Shown: positions 1-9,973 of the stretch, piece after piece
Numbering within the stretch: the first letter of the stretch is position 1
Layout of the letters: each line of letters opens with the position of its first letter
Origin: Ceratodon purpureus
Lineage: Eukaryota > Streptophyta > Bryopsida > Pseudoditrichales > Ditrichaceae
Direction of reading: 5' to 3'
Length of the DNA: 64,000 nucleotides
Assembly: GCA_014871385.1 (NCBI GenBank)
Contig: CM026426.1
Span: forward strand, 41,993,613 to 42,057,612
Notes under the pieces: generated by a model
The model's database searches: none
What the model was told of the DNA's origin: nothing
The model's input: only the letters and a program-made list of their open reading frames with translations
Program-made: the position numbers and the translations under genes

Positions 1-120
1 TGTTCTTATCTATGACTTTTTGTAGAATAATGGTCTCAGTTTTGTACAATTAGTACATTTCGTTGCATGTTTTGTATTAGGTTCTGAATGAAGGTCCTCT
101 ATCGTACCTGATGTACACTT

Positions 121-1245
121 GTGCGTGATTGGCAGACCTCATTCTACTTGCGCTTCGAAGAGGTCCACCCAGAATGTAGTGTGCGGCAGAGGGCTTTTGA
201 GAGGTTGAAGCCATGGTGGGTGCGAAAACTCAAGGAGAGGAATACCTGCTGTTGCATATACCATGTGGAGATGGACATGATGAAGGTTGGATTGAGCAAC
301 CTCAGGGACAAAGTCAGGGGGCTCCATGTGCATACCACGTGTGATTGTGCGTGTACAGTGTGCACAGGCAGTAAGGAAGGGACTTGTTGTGCGCATGAGA
401 ATACTTTCAAACGAATAACTCTGATGTGGGAATCATGTGTTTGTCCAAAAGGAGAATTTGATATGTGGCATAGGCTTGAATGTCTCATGGGCGATTGTTC
501 TAGCTGTGGTTTCCAACTCTTTCCTATTTGCCCGCATGAGTTGTCTGGTTCTAACACCTTTCTTGTTAGATGGAAGTGTTTCGAGTACTACCAGGTGGGA
601 GTGGATGCTCAGTCTGGAAAAGTGAAGAAACGTCTTCGGGAAGCTTTCAGAGAGACAGCTGTTCACGAATTCCTATCTTATATGGAGAAAACAGTGACCA
701 CCTTTATCACACACAACTTCAAGGCACGATGGCAAGATGAGCAATGTCAATTGATGATGAAGAACGTTCCGGAGGGAGTGGTTGTGTCACATATCGACTA
801 TGCAGAGAACTACACTTTTGCCATCCAAAATGAGGTCCAGAGCTTGTACTACTTCAGTACTAGTGTGACCATCTTGGTGCACATTACGATGTGGAAAGAA
901 GGAGAGCAGACCATGAAGCAGACTCACTTCTACATATCTGATGATAAGGCTCACGATTCAGCTTTTGTTCAACATTGTCTGACGTTGCATTGGGATTGGC
1001 AGGGTGATTCAGGGTTGACACCGGAGGAACATTGGGTCTATAGTGACGGGTGTAGTTCCCAGTTTAAGTGCGCGACAGCGATGTACTTTGTCGCACGCTA
1101 CCCGGCGCTCACCGGGGGTTGCAAGATGCGGTGGAACTACTTTGAGTCGGCTCATGGAAAAGGAGAATGGGATGGGGCTGGTGCCGTGGTGAAGAGGGCG
1201 CTTGCTGCTGAGCAGATCCAAAATCCATTGAGGCCCTTACAGAAT
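121..1245 (+). pseudogene. DDE-transposase-like gene, 5' part (split by retrotransposon)
   Basis: The open frame has about 375 residues. Around residues 226-232 it has DYAENYT, around 311-318 YSDGCSSQ, and then WNYFESAHGKG followed by DGAGAVVKR. These look like the acid-bearing strands and the HGKG/DG/VKR tail of a DDE-type transposase-like family found in animals and plants; no superfamily name is assigned. The N-terminal third is rich in Cys and His (CDCACTVC; CGFQLFPICPH), suggesting zinc binding. The frame opens at a GTG with a stop 12 bases upstream, so the true start probably lies in an upstream exon. The frame is interrupted at 1245 by the LTR element. Removing the element and one copy of AGAAT joins ...LRPLQN directly, in frame, to AAQVVEF... 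at 8151. It is a transposon-type gene or a domesticated derivative. Confidence 0.7.
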
Positions 1246-1704
1246 TGGTAAAGGGAGGATTTACCAACTAAACCCTAGCCTTCACAATCCCATCAAAACC
1301 CAACAAAACCCAACTGAACTAAGTGCTCCAAACACTCATAGGTTGCTGGAAATGTACAATACAAGTGCAAAAAGAGGTCAAAACTGCATAAAATGGGTCA
1401 AAACAGCCTCAAAACCATAGTACAGCAGTTCCTAATAGCTCTCAGACCTCTCTGACTCTACCTGCTCTAGTGTAGAATGCCCTCTCAAAACCCTAAACCT
1501 GCCTCTTAAACCCCCTGAACTGGCGGAAGTCATCCAGTCGACTGGTGACAGAGTTCATCCAGTCGGCTGGTGACAGAGTTCATCCAAGTCGGCTGCGACA
1601 GAGTTCATCCAGCCGACTGGATGACTGTCGAAGGTAAGGATGAAAACTGAAAAGAGACTAAGGGAAACTAAGGGAAAGGGAGATTGGAGAATCTCCGGTT
1701 AACA
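1246..1704 (-). repeat. 3' LTR (minus-strand sense), 459 bp
   Basis: On the plus strand it starts TGGTAAAGGG and ends CGGTTAACA. It is near-identical to 7687-8145; the differences seen are G/T near the start, G/A in GTCGGCTRCGAC, and C/T near the end. It contains four variants of the GTCGGCT/AGCCGAC word. The gag-protease stop codon (1658) lies inside this LTR. Confidence 0.95.
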
Positions 1705-4700
1705 TTATCCCCTTTTTCCGGTAGTTCTGTCCCCAGAACGGGAGGTACAGAGGAAAAGAGAGGAAAAATGAGAACCAGCCTAGAGAAAAACTGTCAAAAA
1801 ATGCTAGCCCCAAAGAAACTACAAAAATGAAAGGCACAGTCGAAGTAGTCGGGTGTGAAGTCAGGCAGTCGGCTGGTGCAAAGTCGGCTGGGCGTCGGTC
1901 AGTGCTGAAATTGGATACAGTCGGCTGTGTAAAAGTCGGCTGCATAAAAGTTGGGTCAGGCCTCTGTAACTCATCATCCGCCAACCTTGGTGAACCTGCG
2001 GAATCAGATGAAGTGCAGCTCTGATGATCAGCTTGAGAGCCTCTTGAAGAAGGCTCTAGCAGGCGGCTATGCAAGGAAGTAGGCTCAAAAAAGCAGCTGA
2101 GAGAACTACTTTGCTCAAATGAGACTCGACTGTCTAGAACCGTGTGGACATGCTCTAGTGGCTGGATGTCGTGGCTCTTCAACTTCTCATCTCCAGTTGG
2201 CCTCGTAAGTCGCGTCCTGGTTGTTGTTGAGAGAAACTCTGGTGGACGGATCTGTCGGCCATGCTGAATCAACCGTCGACAGTGTCGACCAATGTTTGGA
2301 GAGCCCTCTAGTGAGTGTGAAGTTGTCCTTGCATCAAAGATGTGCTCCTCAAATCCAATGGCGTGATCTAACGCCTGTATCGGTACCTGGTACTCCATGG
2401 AATGGGTCTGCAGAGCTTGTCCAGAACCGGCTTCCTCAAAGTTGGCTGGTCCAGAGTTGACTCCCCTAAATGCTGTGCTTTGTGAGTCGGCTCTGTCAAA
2501 GTCGGCTCTGTCAAAGTCGGCTATGTTGAAGTCGGCTCCGTGAAAGTCGACGCTACCAAAGTCGGCTCGTACAAGGTTCTTGAACTCTAAAGTATGGTAA
2601 TCTTCCTCTTTGTTCGTCCGTTCTTCGACAAGGTTGTAACAAACCAGCACTTCAGGCAGCTTTGGTGGTGGCCGCATTCCCTGGTTAATGGGAATGGTCC
2701 TGACCGCACCAGGCCCTCGAATGGTCACCAACTGGTTACCCCAGTCATGAGTCACTTTAGCATCTACCAGCCAAGGTCGGCCCAGCAGCATACTGTAAGC
2801 CTCATTTACCTCCTGGTTGCGAATAACTGTGAGACTAATGTTGTAAGGAATACCATGAATGTGGATTCTTACATTCCGAATTAATCCAACTGGCTCGACT
2901 ACTGCCTGATCAGCCATGCGAAGCTGATAAGGGGCTGGAGATGGGGCCTTCAGACCAAGGCGTATCCGCTCTCCTTCTGTAATCAAGTTGACTCCAGAGC
3001 CGCCATCGAGCAGTACGTTCTCCAAGGTCAAATTCCCCACCTGTACAGAAATCATGGGAAGACACCAATCAATATCCACAGCTCTCCCAACTGCTGTATC
3101 ACTGGAGAAAGTTGGTGAAACATGATTGGCAGTCGGCTCTGCAAGGTCAGTCGGTGGAGGTGGCTGGACCAAGTCAACATATGCAGTCGACGCTGCAAGG
3201 TTAGCAGGTCGAGGTGGCTCGACCAAGTCGACAGACGCAGTCGACTCTGCAAGGTCAGCCGGTGGAGGCGGCTCGATCGAGTCGGCATACGCAGTCGGCT
3301 CTGCAAAGTCAGCTGGTTGGGGCGGCTTGTCCAAGTCTACAGGCTCAGTCGGCTTGCTTCCACGGTCCAGGAACACTTGAGCCTTCAGGTACCGTGAAAG
3401 GTTAGGAGCCATTGCCAGCAGTTCTGCAAACGACACTGTAATTGGTGTTTCCAGAATCTGGCGGCTGACTGTCGGGACCAGAGTTTGAGGCTGAGGTTGG
3501 GTACGATCCTCCGTGGTTGCTGCAAGCGCCTCTTGTGCGATGTCCTGTAAGCAGTCAGGGTCGGGAAACCCAACCCAATCATCATCCAAAATTGGTCCTG
3601 CAGGAGCATTGGCTGCCAAGTCGGCCCTAGCCGACTTCCGGAATTCCTGCTCAGCTTGACAAGCCAGCTCATTGTCCCTGTTTATCTCTGCTGTAAATGA
3701 AATGAACTCCTTCCGAACACTCTCCTTCTTCTCCCAATCAGCCTTCGTTTTAGGCTGTCTTGGTTCCGGCCCGTTAACTTCCTTATCATCCAAGGGTAGA
3801 CCAGCCTTCACCTTGGCTGCTTTAGTCAGTGTGACTGCCACCTCCGGAACCTCGAGCTCCTGCATCTCCACACTATTGACACCCACAGTATGAGTACAGT
3901 GTTTTTCAGAGGCCTGTAACTGCTGAAACTTTAATCGTAATGGACAGTTACGCATTTGATGACCAGTGCCCAAACAAAGGTAGCAGGCATCATTTCTGCT
4001 AGAACCGCCATTCTGATATCCCCCAGGTCGGCTGTTGACAAGCTTCCCCGAGCTGCTGGCCTGTTCATGAGCGGAGACGGCGTTGACTCCCACCGTCGGT
4101 TTGTCTTCTGGTCGGGGAAGTCGGTTGTTGGGGTTGGCTGGATTGAAGAAGCAGTATCCATCCTCATGTCCAAATTTCTTGCACACTGTGCAAAATCTTC
4201 GGTTGGCAGTGTCGGCTCCGACTGTCGGGACTGGCGTGGTAGTAGACTGGCTATTGGTCGGCTCTGTCCTCTTAGACTGAAAGTACAGGTTCTTCCCTGA
4301 AGCATCTGTACAATTGGTCTCGCAGCGTCGTGCTAATTCCTTCAGTTCTGTCAAGGTGTTGGCTGTAGAACTGCTGGTCGTCACCTTCAAGTAATCCAAC
4401 AGTCCTGCCCTGAAATACGTCAATTTAAAGCCTTCACCCACCTCAGTTTGAAGACACTTGACCAATTTCATGAAGCGTTCGTAATAGTCCTGGACTTTCT
4501 CCCCTTCACCCTGTTTGAAAGTCCGCAGCGTCATATAGACCTGTTCATCTGAGTCTTGTTCTCTATACCGCAACTTAAATGCCGCCTTAGCCTCCTCCCA
4601 AGTTCCGTATGGATGATGGTCCAGCCAATCATCAAACCAGCACTGGGCCTTGTCTTCTAGGGTGGTTCCAAATAGTGTGATGATGACCGTTTCATCCGTC

Positions 4701-5458
4701 TCACCATTGAACCATGCGCACTTGTCAAAATATCTGAGATGTGCATCAGGATCACATCCCTCCTTGTAGGCTCTGTACGGTAACTGTTTTCGCTGTGTGC
4801 TGATAGGTGGCTGTGGAGGAGCTGATCTGAAGTCGGGTGTGCGCCCGACTGGTAATACCGAAGGATGCACCACTCGTGTCACTGGATAATGCGCCCGGAT
4901 CTTCGGAACAGATGGCGCAACGTGTGAACCTCCGGAAACTACGGTGGTACTATAGCCAACAGGTGCTGGGAACAGTGGCGTAACTGCAGGCCGGCCCACG
5001 TGGGTAGTTCCAGGGACTGCAGCTCTAAAGGTCGGCTCTGCTGATTCCCAGGGATATCGTGCTAACTGAGTCGGGTGCGTAGACTGGTACTCATTGCCTG
5101 TAAGATGATCCACGTATCCTGGAAGCCGATGTGCGGTCGAGGAAGTCGCTGCAGGAAGTGGTCCTGATGCGCTCCTGTCCACCGATATCTCTGGTGCGGG
5201 AGTAAATAGATACGAAGGCCTTGTAGTAATCCCCTCAGTCTGCCCCTGCTCTTGCCTCCTTTGGTGTTCCTTCCGCAGGTCCTGCAATTGTGCAAGTTGC
5301 TTCTTCTCCCGTTCAAGCTGTTCTTGTTCCCTCTGTTGTACAGCCAACTGCTCTGTTGCCATCTGCTGTGCTGCCAACTGCTGAACTGCCAACTGCTGTG
5401 CTGCCTTCCAAATACGACGGTTGAACTGAGTCTCCAGTAGTGTTGGGTGCTGCCCCAC
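1658..5458 (-). CDS. Retrotransposon gag-protease polyprotein
   Basis: The 1,266-residue frame begins with a Gln/Ala-rich coiled stretch (repeats of QQLAVQQ type). A retrotransposon gag (capsid) domain follows at about residues 230-380; it includes YFDKCAWFNGETDE, WFDDWLDHHPYGTWEEAKAAF and GEKVQDYYERFMKL. There are two zinc knuckles: a variant CxxCxxxGHxxxxC in CTVCKKFGHEDGYC and one in CYLCLGTGHQMRNC. A retropepsin-like segment at about 810-915 carries LLDGGSGVNLI. A later segment is built of A-D-F-x-x repeats. The frame is continuous with the one at 5504-6349 except for a single TAA. Polymerase domains are absent. The product would assemble the particle and process the polyprotein. Confidence 0.88.
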   Translation of the reverse strand: MGQHPTLLETQFNRRIWKAAQQLAVQQLAAQQMATEQLAVQQREQEQLEREKKQLAQLQDLRKEHQRRQEQGQTEGITTRPSYLFTPAPEISVDRSASGPLPAATSSTAHRLPGYVDHLTGNEYQSTHPTQLARYPWESAEPTFRAAVPGTTHVGRPAVTPLFPAPVGYSTTVVSGGSHVAPSVPKIRAHYPVTRVVHPSVLPVGRTPDFRSAPPQPPISTQRKQLPYRAYKEGCDPDAHLRYFDKCAWFNGETDETVIITLFGTTLEDKAQCWFDDWLDHHPYGTWEEAKAAFKLRYREQDSDEQVYMTLRTFKQGEGEKVQDYYERFMKLVKCLQTEVGEGFKLTYFRAGLLDYLKVTTSSSTANTLTELKELARRCETNCTDASGKNLYFQSKRTEPTNSQSTTTPVPTVGADTANRRFCTVCKKFGHEDGYCFFNPANPNNRLPRPEDKPTVGVNAVSAHEQASSSGKLVNSRPGGYQNGGSSRNDACYLCLGTGHQMRNCPLRLKFQQLQASEKHCTHTVGVNSVEMQELEVPEVAVTLTKAAKVKAGLPLDDKEVNGPEPRQPKTKADWEKKESVRKEFISFTAEINRDNELACQAEQEFRKSARADLAANAPAGPILDDDWVGFPDPDCLQDIAQEALAATTEDRTQPQPQTLVPTVSRQILETPITVSFAELLAMAPNLSRYLKAQVFLDRGSKPTEPVDLDKPPQPADFAEPTAYADSIEPPPPADLAESTASVDLVEPPRPANLAASTAYVDLVQPPPPTDLAEPTANHVSPTFSSDTAVGRAVDIDWCLPMISVQVGNLTLENVLLDGGSGVNLITEGERIRLGLKAPSPAPYQLRMADQAVVEPVGLIRNVRIHIHGIPYNISLTVIRNQEVNEAYSMLLGRPWLVDAKVTHDWGNQLVTIRGPGAVRTIPINQGMRPPPKLPEVLVCYNLVEERTNKEEDYHTLEFKNLVRADFGSVDFHGADFNIADFDRADFDRADSQSTAFRGVNSGPANFEEAGSGQALQTHSMEYQVPIQALDHAIGFEEHIFDARTTSHSLEGSPNIGRHCRRLIQHGRQIRPPEFLSTTTRTRLTRPTGDEKLKSHDIQPLEHVHTVLDSRVSFEQSSSLSCFFEPTSLHSRLLEPSSRGSQADHQSCTSSDSAGSPRLADDELQRPDPTFMQPTFTQPTVSNFSTDRRPADFAPADCLTSHPTTSTVPFIFVVSLGLAFFDSFSLGWFSFFLSFPLYLPFWGQNYRKKGIMLTGDSPISLSLSFP
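1705..1719 (-). other. Polypurine tract
   Basis: On the minus strand GGAAAAAGGGGATAA abuts the LTR start TGTTAACC. This is the expected position and composition of the plus-strand primer. Very similar AAAAAGGGGAT words recur at about 6094-6105, 6769-6780 and 7188-7200 inside the element. Confidence 0.75.
2470..2575. repeat. 15-bp GTCGGCT repeats in gag
   Basis: About seven imperfect 15-bp units of the form AAGTCGGCTCTGTCA lie in tandem. On the coding (minus) strand they give A-D-F-x-x pentapeptides (ADFDRADFDRAD). A second block with longer spacing lies at about 3130-3340 and encodes A-D-L-A-E-P/S-T-A type repeats. The same heptamer occurs in the LTRs and in the leader at 6390-6690. Confidence 0.85.
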
Positions 5459-5503
5459 CGGCCACTGTGGTGACGATGCTACTCCCGACGGTGCAGTTTG
5501 CTG

Positions 5504-6349
5504 TTATCTGGCCTGCTCTCGCTTACCTAACAGGTCGTTTTTGAATGCTTCAACTGCCCTTCGGTCCGCTTCTTCTTGCTCCCACTCAGCCTGAAGTCTG
5601 AACTCGTCTAAGAAGTGAATATTGTTACTAGAGCCACCATCGGTGTGGTTAGTAAGGTCCTGCTCTTGAACTGATCGACTCTTCGTTTCCTCCAACTTCT
5701 GCCTCAAGGTCGGAAATGCAGCTGGCAATGTCTCTGGAGTTGTCGGCACGCGCACCAAAGATTTTGGTCGGCTACGTAACTGAGTCGGCTCCGTTTCCAA
5801 GTCGGCTCTGCCAATATCCCGACTTGGCCATTGGGTCGGCTCTGCCTCAAAGTCGGCTCTGCCAACATCCCGACTTGGCCACTGCATCAGTTGTGCTCCT
5901 GAGTCAGCTCTGCCAGTAGCTTGACTTGGACACTGCGTCGGCTCTGCAAAGGTTTGCTGCGTCTGGCGTCCTTCTCCGTTGAAGGTACTGTAGTCATCCA
6001 CTGCAGTGGAGAAATCCCCTTTGAATGACGCAGTCCTTCCCTTGTCCTGATATCTCCAAGGGATGTTGGCTTGATCAGGATGAATATTCAGTCTATCCCC
6101 TTTTTCAAACTGCCTTCCCTCTTCAAATCGGCTCTCCTTTGTCCTCCCATCTGATGATGAAATGGCATTTTCGACCTCCATGTCAAGAAGTTCCCCCTCC
6201 TGCTGAGCTGCACTGCCATGTGAGCTAAGTCGGCTGCGTACCTCAGGTGAAGTCGGCTCTGCTGTCTGCTCCTCAAGCTGTATCCAGCGTTTGTACCTCT
6301 CCATAGCTTGTCTCTCAGCTTGCAGATCGTTTGAGTCACCTTCCTCCAT
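5504..6349 (-). CDS. Retrotransposon gag N-terminal frame
   Basis: The 281-residue frame starts MEEGDSNDLQAERQAMERY and is rich in Glu and Arg, with coiled-coil character at both ends. It lies upstream of the main gag frame on the minus strand and in the same register; only the TAA at 5504-5506 separates them (…REQAR stop QQTAPSG…). A related, decayed copy at 46.8-48.0 kb encodes MEKGDLNDFRAERQAMEQY and, in the matching place, reads LARQQ without a stop. The intact protein may therefore have been one polypeptide of about 1,560 residues. A segment at roughly residues 140-190 repeats P(T/S)QWPSRD(I/V)GRADxE, again carrying the Gly/Arg-Ala-Asp repeat. No enzymatic motif was seen. Confidence 0.75.
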   Translation of the reverse strand: MEEGDSNDLQAERQAMERYKRWIQLEEQTAEPTSPEVRSRLSSHGSAAQQEGELLDMEVENAISSSDGRTKESRFEEGRQFEKGDRLNIHPDQANIPWRYQDKGRTASFKGDFSTAVDDYSTFNGEGRQTQQTFAEPTQCPSQATGRADSGAQLMQWPSRDVGRADFEAEPTQWPSRDIGRADLETEPTQLRSRPKSLVRVPTTPETLPAAFPTLRQKLEETKSRSVQEQDLTNHTDGGSSNNIHFLDEFRLQAEWEQEEADRRAVEAFKNDLLGKREQAR

Positions 6350-6703
6350 GGGTATGAACTGCTGGTCCTGACGATGTTGTAGTAATCAGTCGACTGCGTG
6401 CAGTCGGTTGCGTTCAGTCGGCTACAGCCTACGTTCAGTCGGTTGCGTTCAGTCGGCTACAGCCTACGTTCAGTCGGTTGCGGTCAGTTGGCTGCGTTCA
6501 GTCGGCTGCGTTCAGTTGGCTGTGTGTTCTTCTAATTCTTGGCAGCTGTTACTCTCTGTCTGCTGTGGTCGGCTCTGCTTGTTCTCCTCCAATCAGTCAG
6601 CTACCAATAATTGGCTCCTTCCCTTACGTTCTTGTAGTTCCTGCCACTTTAGCATTCATCGACCCAGCAGTCGGCTGTGTGGTCTAATTAGTGTGTATAG
6701 ACA

Positions 6704-6738
<35 letters not shown>

Positions 6739-7686
6739 AAATAGCTAGGAACAGATTAAGGCAGTCCCATCCCCTTTTTCAAACTGTATTGACTCTTAGA
6801 AAATCCAGTCCAGTAATTACAGACTTACAGTGCTGGTAACAGTGCTTACAGTACTTAAAACAGAGTTTTCCTTCTACCTAAATGCACTCAGCAACTCAAA
6901 TTATCAGTCTATGCTGACATGTGCCAACCTCAAGTCCAGGTCCCAAGTGTCAACTGACGTCCTCAACACAACGTCCCACAGCCGACCGAGATCCTCAATT
7001 CAAAGTTCGTAGAGTCGACCGAGGTCCCGAATCGAGGTCCCAAATCGAGGTCCCCAAATTCAAAATTCAAATTTCTAAGATCCTAAATTTTTGGATCTGA
7101 GATTTGAAATTTGAAATCCTAAAATTTCGGGTTACTCACCTTTCGCCCATTTTTATAGTGGAAGTTCAGATCTGACCTGTAGCCGCCCTATCCCCTTTTT
7201 CGAGTTGTGACAGCCCTCTGTTCACACAGGTCGACTGCATGCAAATATGCTCCTTCAATCTTCACAACACCTACGCCCACCAGCCTGCAACAGAGCCGAT
7301 CTGCTGCTACTGCTCCCTGGACACGTGCTGGACTGCATCCGTCGGTGCACCAGTGTTTCCACCCCTGAAAACACCTGAAACTTCTTTGCCTTCACTGTTC
7401 GCCTCTACTGCAACAGATCACCTCCCGATTGGTTCCTGGACCCCTGCCAGTGGCTGGGCAGCACCTGCCGACCCGATCTACCACTACAGTGACTACCTCT
7501 AACCAACCAGTGACAGTTCAGCACCTCGGAATTTCAGTGACAGCATCTCAGCACCCCTCTAGACTCCCGACAGTAACTGCTGCACCTCTGCAGACCCGAT
7601 TTCAGTACTTCAGGACCTCTAAAGTGTGTGGAACAACCTACAACCAGCAGGAGATCACATGGTACGAACTAAAGCATGGTCGCCAA
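6350..7686 (-). other. Retrotransposon leader with GTCGGCT cluster and poly(T)
   Basis: No convincing coding region was seen. From 6388 to 6690 the strand carries closely spaced GTCGGCT/GTCGGTTGC words (CAGTCGGCTACAGCCTACGTT repeated). A run of 32 T (A on the sense strand) lies at 6706-6737. From about 7010 to 7130 there is a low-complexity GAGGTCCCAAATC/AAATTCAAA stretch. Confidence 0.7.
7669..7685 (-). other. Putative primer binding site
   Basis: Just inside the 5' LTR on the minus strand, after one spacer base, the sequence reads TGGCGACCATGCTTTAG. A TGG start next to the LTR end is what a tRNA 3' CCA would pair with. The tRNA was not identified. Confidence 0.5.
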
Positions 7687-8145
7687 TGGTAAAGGGATGA
7701 TTTACCAACTAAACCCTAGCCTTCACAATCCCATCAAAACCCAACAAAACCCAACTGAACTAAGTGCTCCAAACACTCATAGGTTGCTGGAAATGTACAA
7801 TACAAGTGCAAAAAGAGGTCAAAACTGCATAAAATGGGTCAAAACAGCCTCAAAACCATAGTACAGCAGTTCCTAATAGCTCTCAGACCTCTCTGACTCT
7901 ACCTGCTCTAGTGTAGAATGCCCTCTCAAAACCCTAAACCTGCCTCTTAAACCCCCTGAACTGGCGGAAGTCATCCAGTCGACTGGTGACAGAGTTCATC
8001 CAGTCGGCTGGTGACAGAGTTCATCCAAGTCGGCTACGACAGAGTTCATCCAGCCGACTGGATGACTGTCGAAGGTAAGGATGAAAACTGAAAAGAGACT
8101 AAGGGAAACTAAGGGAAAGGGAGATTGGAGAATCTTCGGTTAACA
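7687..8145 (-). repeat. 5' LTR (minus-strand sense), 459 bp
   Basis: Near-identical to 1246-1704 and equal in length. It is followed by the second AGAAT target copy at 8146-8150. In the minus-strand sense it would hold the element's promoter. Confidence 0.95.
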
Positions 8146-8949
8146 AGAATGCCGCTCAAGTTGTGGAGTTCCTGGAGGAGAAATACACAGAGCGCGTTGC
8201 CAGCTCATATGCTCATGCTAAAACTTCCCCTCTTTCACGTGTGTTTTGGTTGATAGGAAACACAGAGGTGGATCATAATGATAAGAGTATCAAGTGTAAC
8301 ACTTTGCCCGGCTCAAAGAGTCTCTACTCTATTATGGGCTTCTCTATGGCTGATCCGACTATGCTTAGGACTCGAGAGTTGTCATGCTTCCGCGTCCCAT
8401 GCATTGATGGTGATTGGACTGAGTGTGAGAACTTGACGCATGTGCAGGAGTGGGCTGTTCAGAGGCTGTGCCCGATGAGTGCAGGAGGTGTAGCACAGCA
8501 AATTGAAGAAATTGACGACGAGGCTAACTGGGTGTATGACGGCATTTCAGAGGAGGTCGGTGACTTGGTGGACATCGGCGACAATTTCATGATTCCAGCA
8601 GAAGAGGAGAATGAAGACGGGGTGGAATTCTACATTCTCCAGTGTCAAGCGAAGAAGTTTGTGTTAGCAGAGCCCAAGACTTGCCCTTGGGGGGGGGGTA
8701 TTTAGGGCTGGAGATGTTGTGATCAGAGCAAAGTATTACAAGAAGTATGGACGTGGTGAGAAGACGTATGTACTCTGCGACAAAGCAGTTGATGCACACG
8801 TTGATGCCCATCTGGTTAGAGCTTGTAAATTCCCTATGGTTCTAGCTCAACACAGGGTTAAAGGTACTCCTGTATACAAGATGTCAAGTGAAACGCTTCA
8901 GATATGCGAAGATGCCCTACGAGAGTGGTGGGCGTTCAACGAAGATTAA
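8146..8949 (+). pseudogene. DDE-transposase-like gene, 3' part
   Basis: This continues the frame cut at 1245. The first segment encodes NAAQVVEFLEEKYTERV and ends in an acidic region (QQIEEIDDEANW). At 8689-8698 a run of ten G shifts the frame: the upstream frame ends just after it (TAG), while a conserved-looking C-terminal domain (GDVVIRAKYYKKYGRGEKTY... to WWAFNED, TAA at 8947-8949) continues in another frame. With nine G the two frames would join. The extra G is either an assembly error in a homopolymer or a real lesion. The last part resembles a small globular C-terminal domain of unknown role. Confidence 0.65.
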
Positions 8950-9973
8950 GTTCAAGTTGCAAGCTATGTACACTGATTTCAGGATTGTTTCTCAGTTGAC
9001 GGTGGTTTTAAAAGTACTGGTCCCGTGATGATATAAGTCAAACAAATGCTTGGGTATTTGTCTGACTGAAAGTGAGCTCCAGAGATATCCCGCTATCCAA
9101 GTGCTCCCCCTTTTTTTTGCTTCAGTCATCTATTGTCTGGCATAGTAGTCTGTGATTAAGAGAACCTGCAATCCCTTACTTTCTTTTATTCTTTATAATC
9201 TTCTTTTCATGCTACCCACACCCATTACGTAGTATCACCCATTCTGTATTTCTTTTTTTATTTTGAGTCAGGCTGGACGATCATAGTTCTACACTTTGCT
9301 GGATATTAGGTACTGTAGTTTTTTCCTTTTTGTTTTGGGCCTTTTACTGGGAGCACTGGATAGCGGTACCTCAAGAGCTCATATCTGAGGATAGCGGTGA
9401 TATCGTAGAATGTTGGAATTGGGAGCTACCGGTTTAGGGTGAGAGGTTTGTTTCTCATTTGACGTTGATTTTAGAAGTACTGGTTGGTGTTTAGGCAAGT
9501 CCTAACACTACTCAAACAGTACCATTGAAACATTGATTCTAATAATTTACAAGTGAGTTTATAAACTCAAGTTCAGGCTTCGAGCGCTAGAGTTTGAATG
9601 GTTGTCTATTTATCCGAGTTGTTCTATGTTTGCTTCAGAATAGTTGAAGTTGCAAGAGTCCCAAAAATCCTTGCATTTGGTTTACTTGTACATGTAGTGC
9701 ATCAAAAAATGTACAAAGAGTATATTCTGGATATGCAGGTGTAGTATGTAAAAATATACAAAGAGTATATTTTGGATATGTACGTGTAGTATATAAAATG
9801 TACAAAGAGTATGTTCTGAATACATCTTCGCTAGTACAAACAGTATATTGGCAGAAATATTGTTCAAGATTAACCCCTTTTATGCATAAACAAAAGGCTT
9901 GCTCTTGAAAGTCTAGAAGAATGTATAAGTATGGTTCTGCTTTACAGAAGAATATCACAACACATATGTGGAG
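8950..9973. other. Non-coding spacer with 45-bp tandem repeat
   Basis: I see no gene. A tandem repeat of about 45 bp, 2.6 copies, lies at 9709-9830. Units begin TACAAAGAGTATRTTCTGRAT at 9712, 9757 and 9801. Confidence 0.7.

Larger units (their letters stand above)
1246..8145 (-). mobile_element. LTR retrotransposon with gag-protease only (non-autonomous)
   Basis: The 6,900-bp element lies on the minus strand. Its two 459-bp LTRs start TG and end CA, and it is flanked by the 5-bp target duplication AGAAT (1241-1245 and 8146-8150). I count three differences between the LTRs, which implies a young insertion. Reading on the minus strand, the order is 5' LTR (7687-8145), a primer-binding-site-like TGG, an untranslated leader of about 1.3 kb, a gag-like frame, a gag-protease frame, a purine tract, then the 3' LTR (1246-1704). 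No reverse transcriptase, RNase H or integrase was found between the LTRs. This matches the concept of plant terminal-repeat retrotransposons with GAG (TR-GAG), which rely on enzymes from other elements. Zinc knuckles plus a retropepsin-like domain suggest a Ty3/gypsy-type origin. Confidence 0.92.

Noticed and set aside
3122-3405. Plus-strand frames opposite gag
   Set aside because: Shadows of the GCCGAC repeats in the gag gene.
1246-8145. Complete Ty3/gypsy element
   Set aside because: No reverse transcriptase, RNase H or integrase motif was found between the LTRs.
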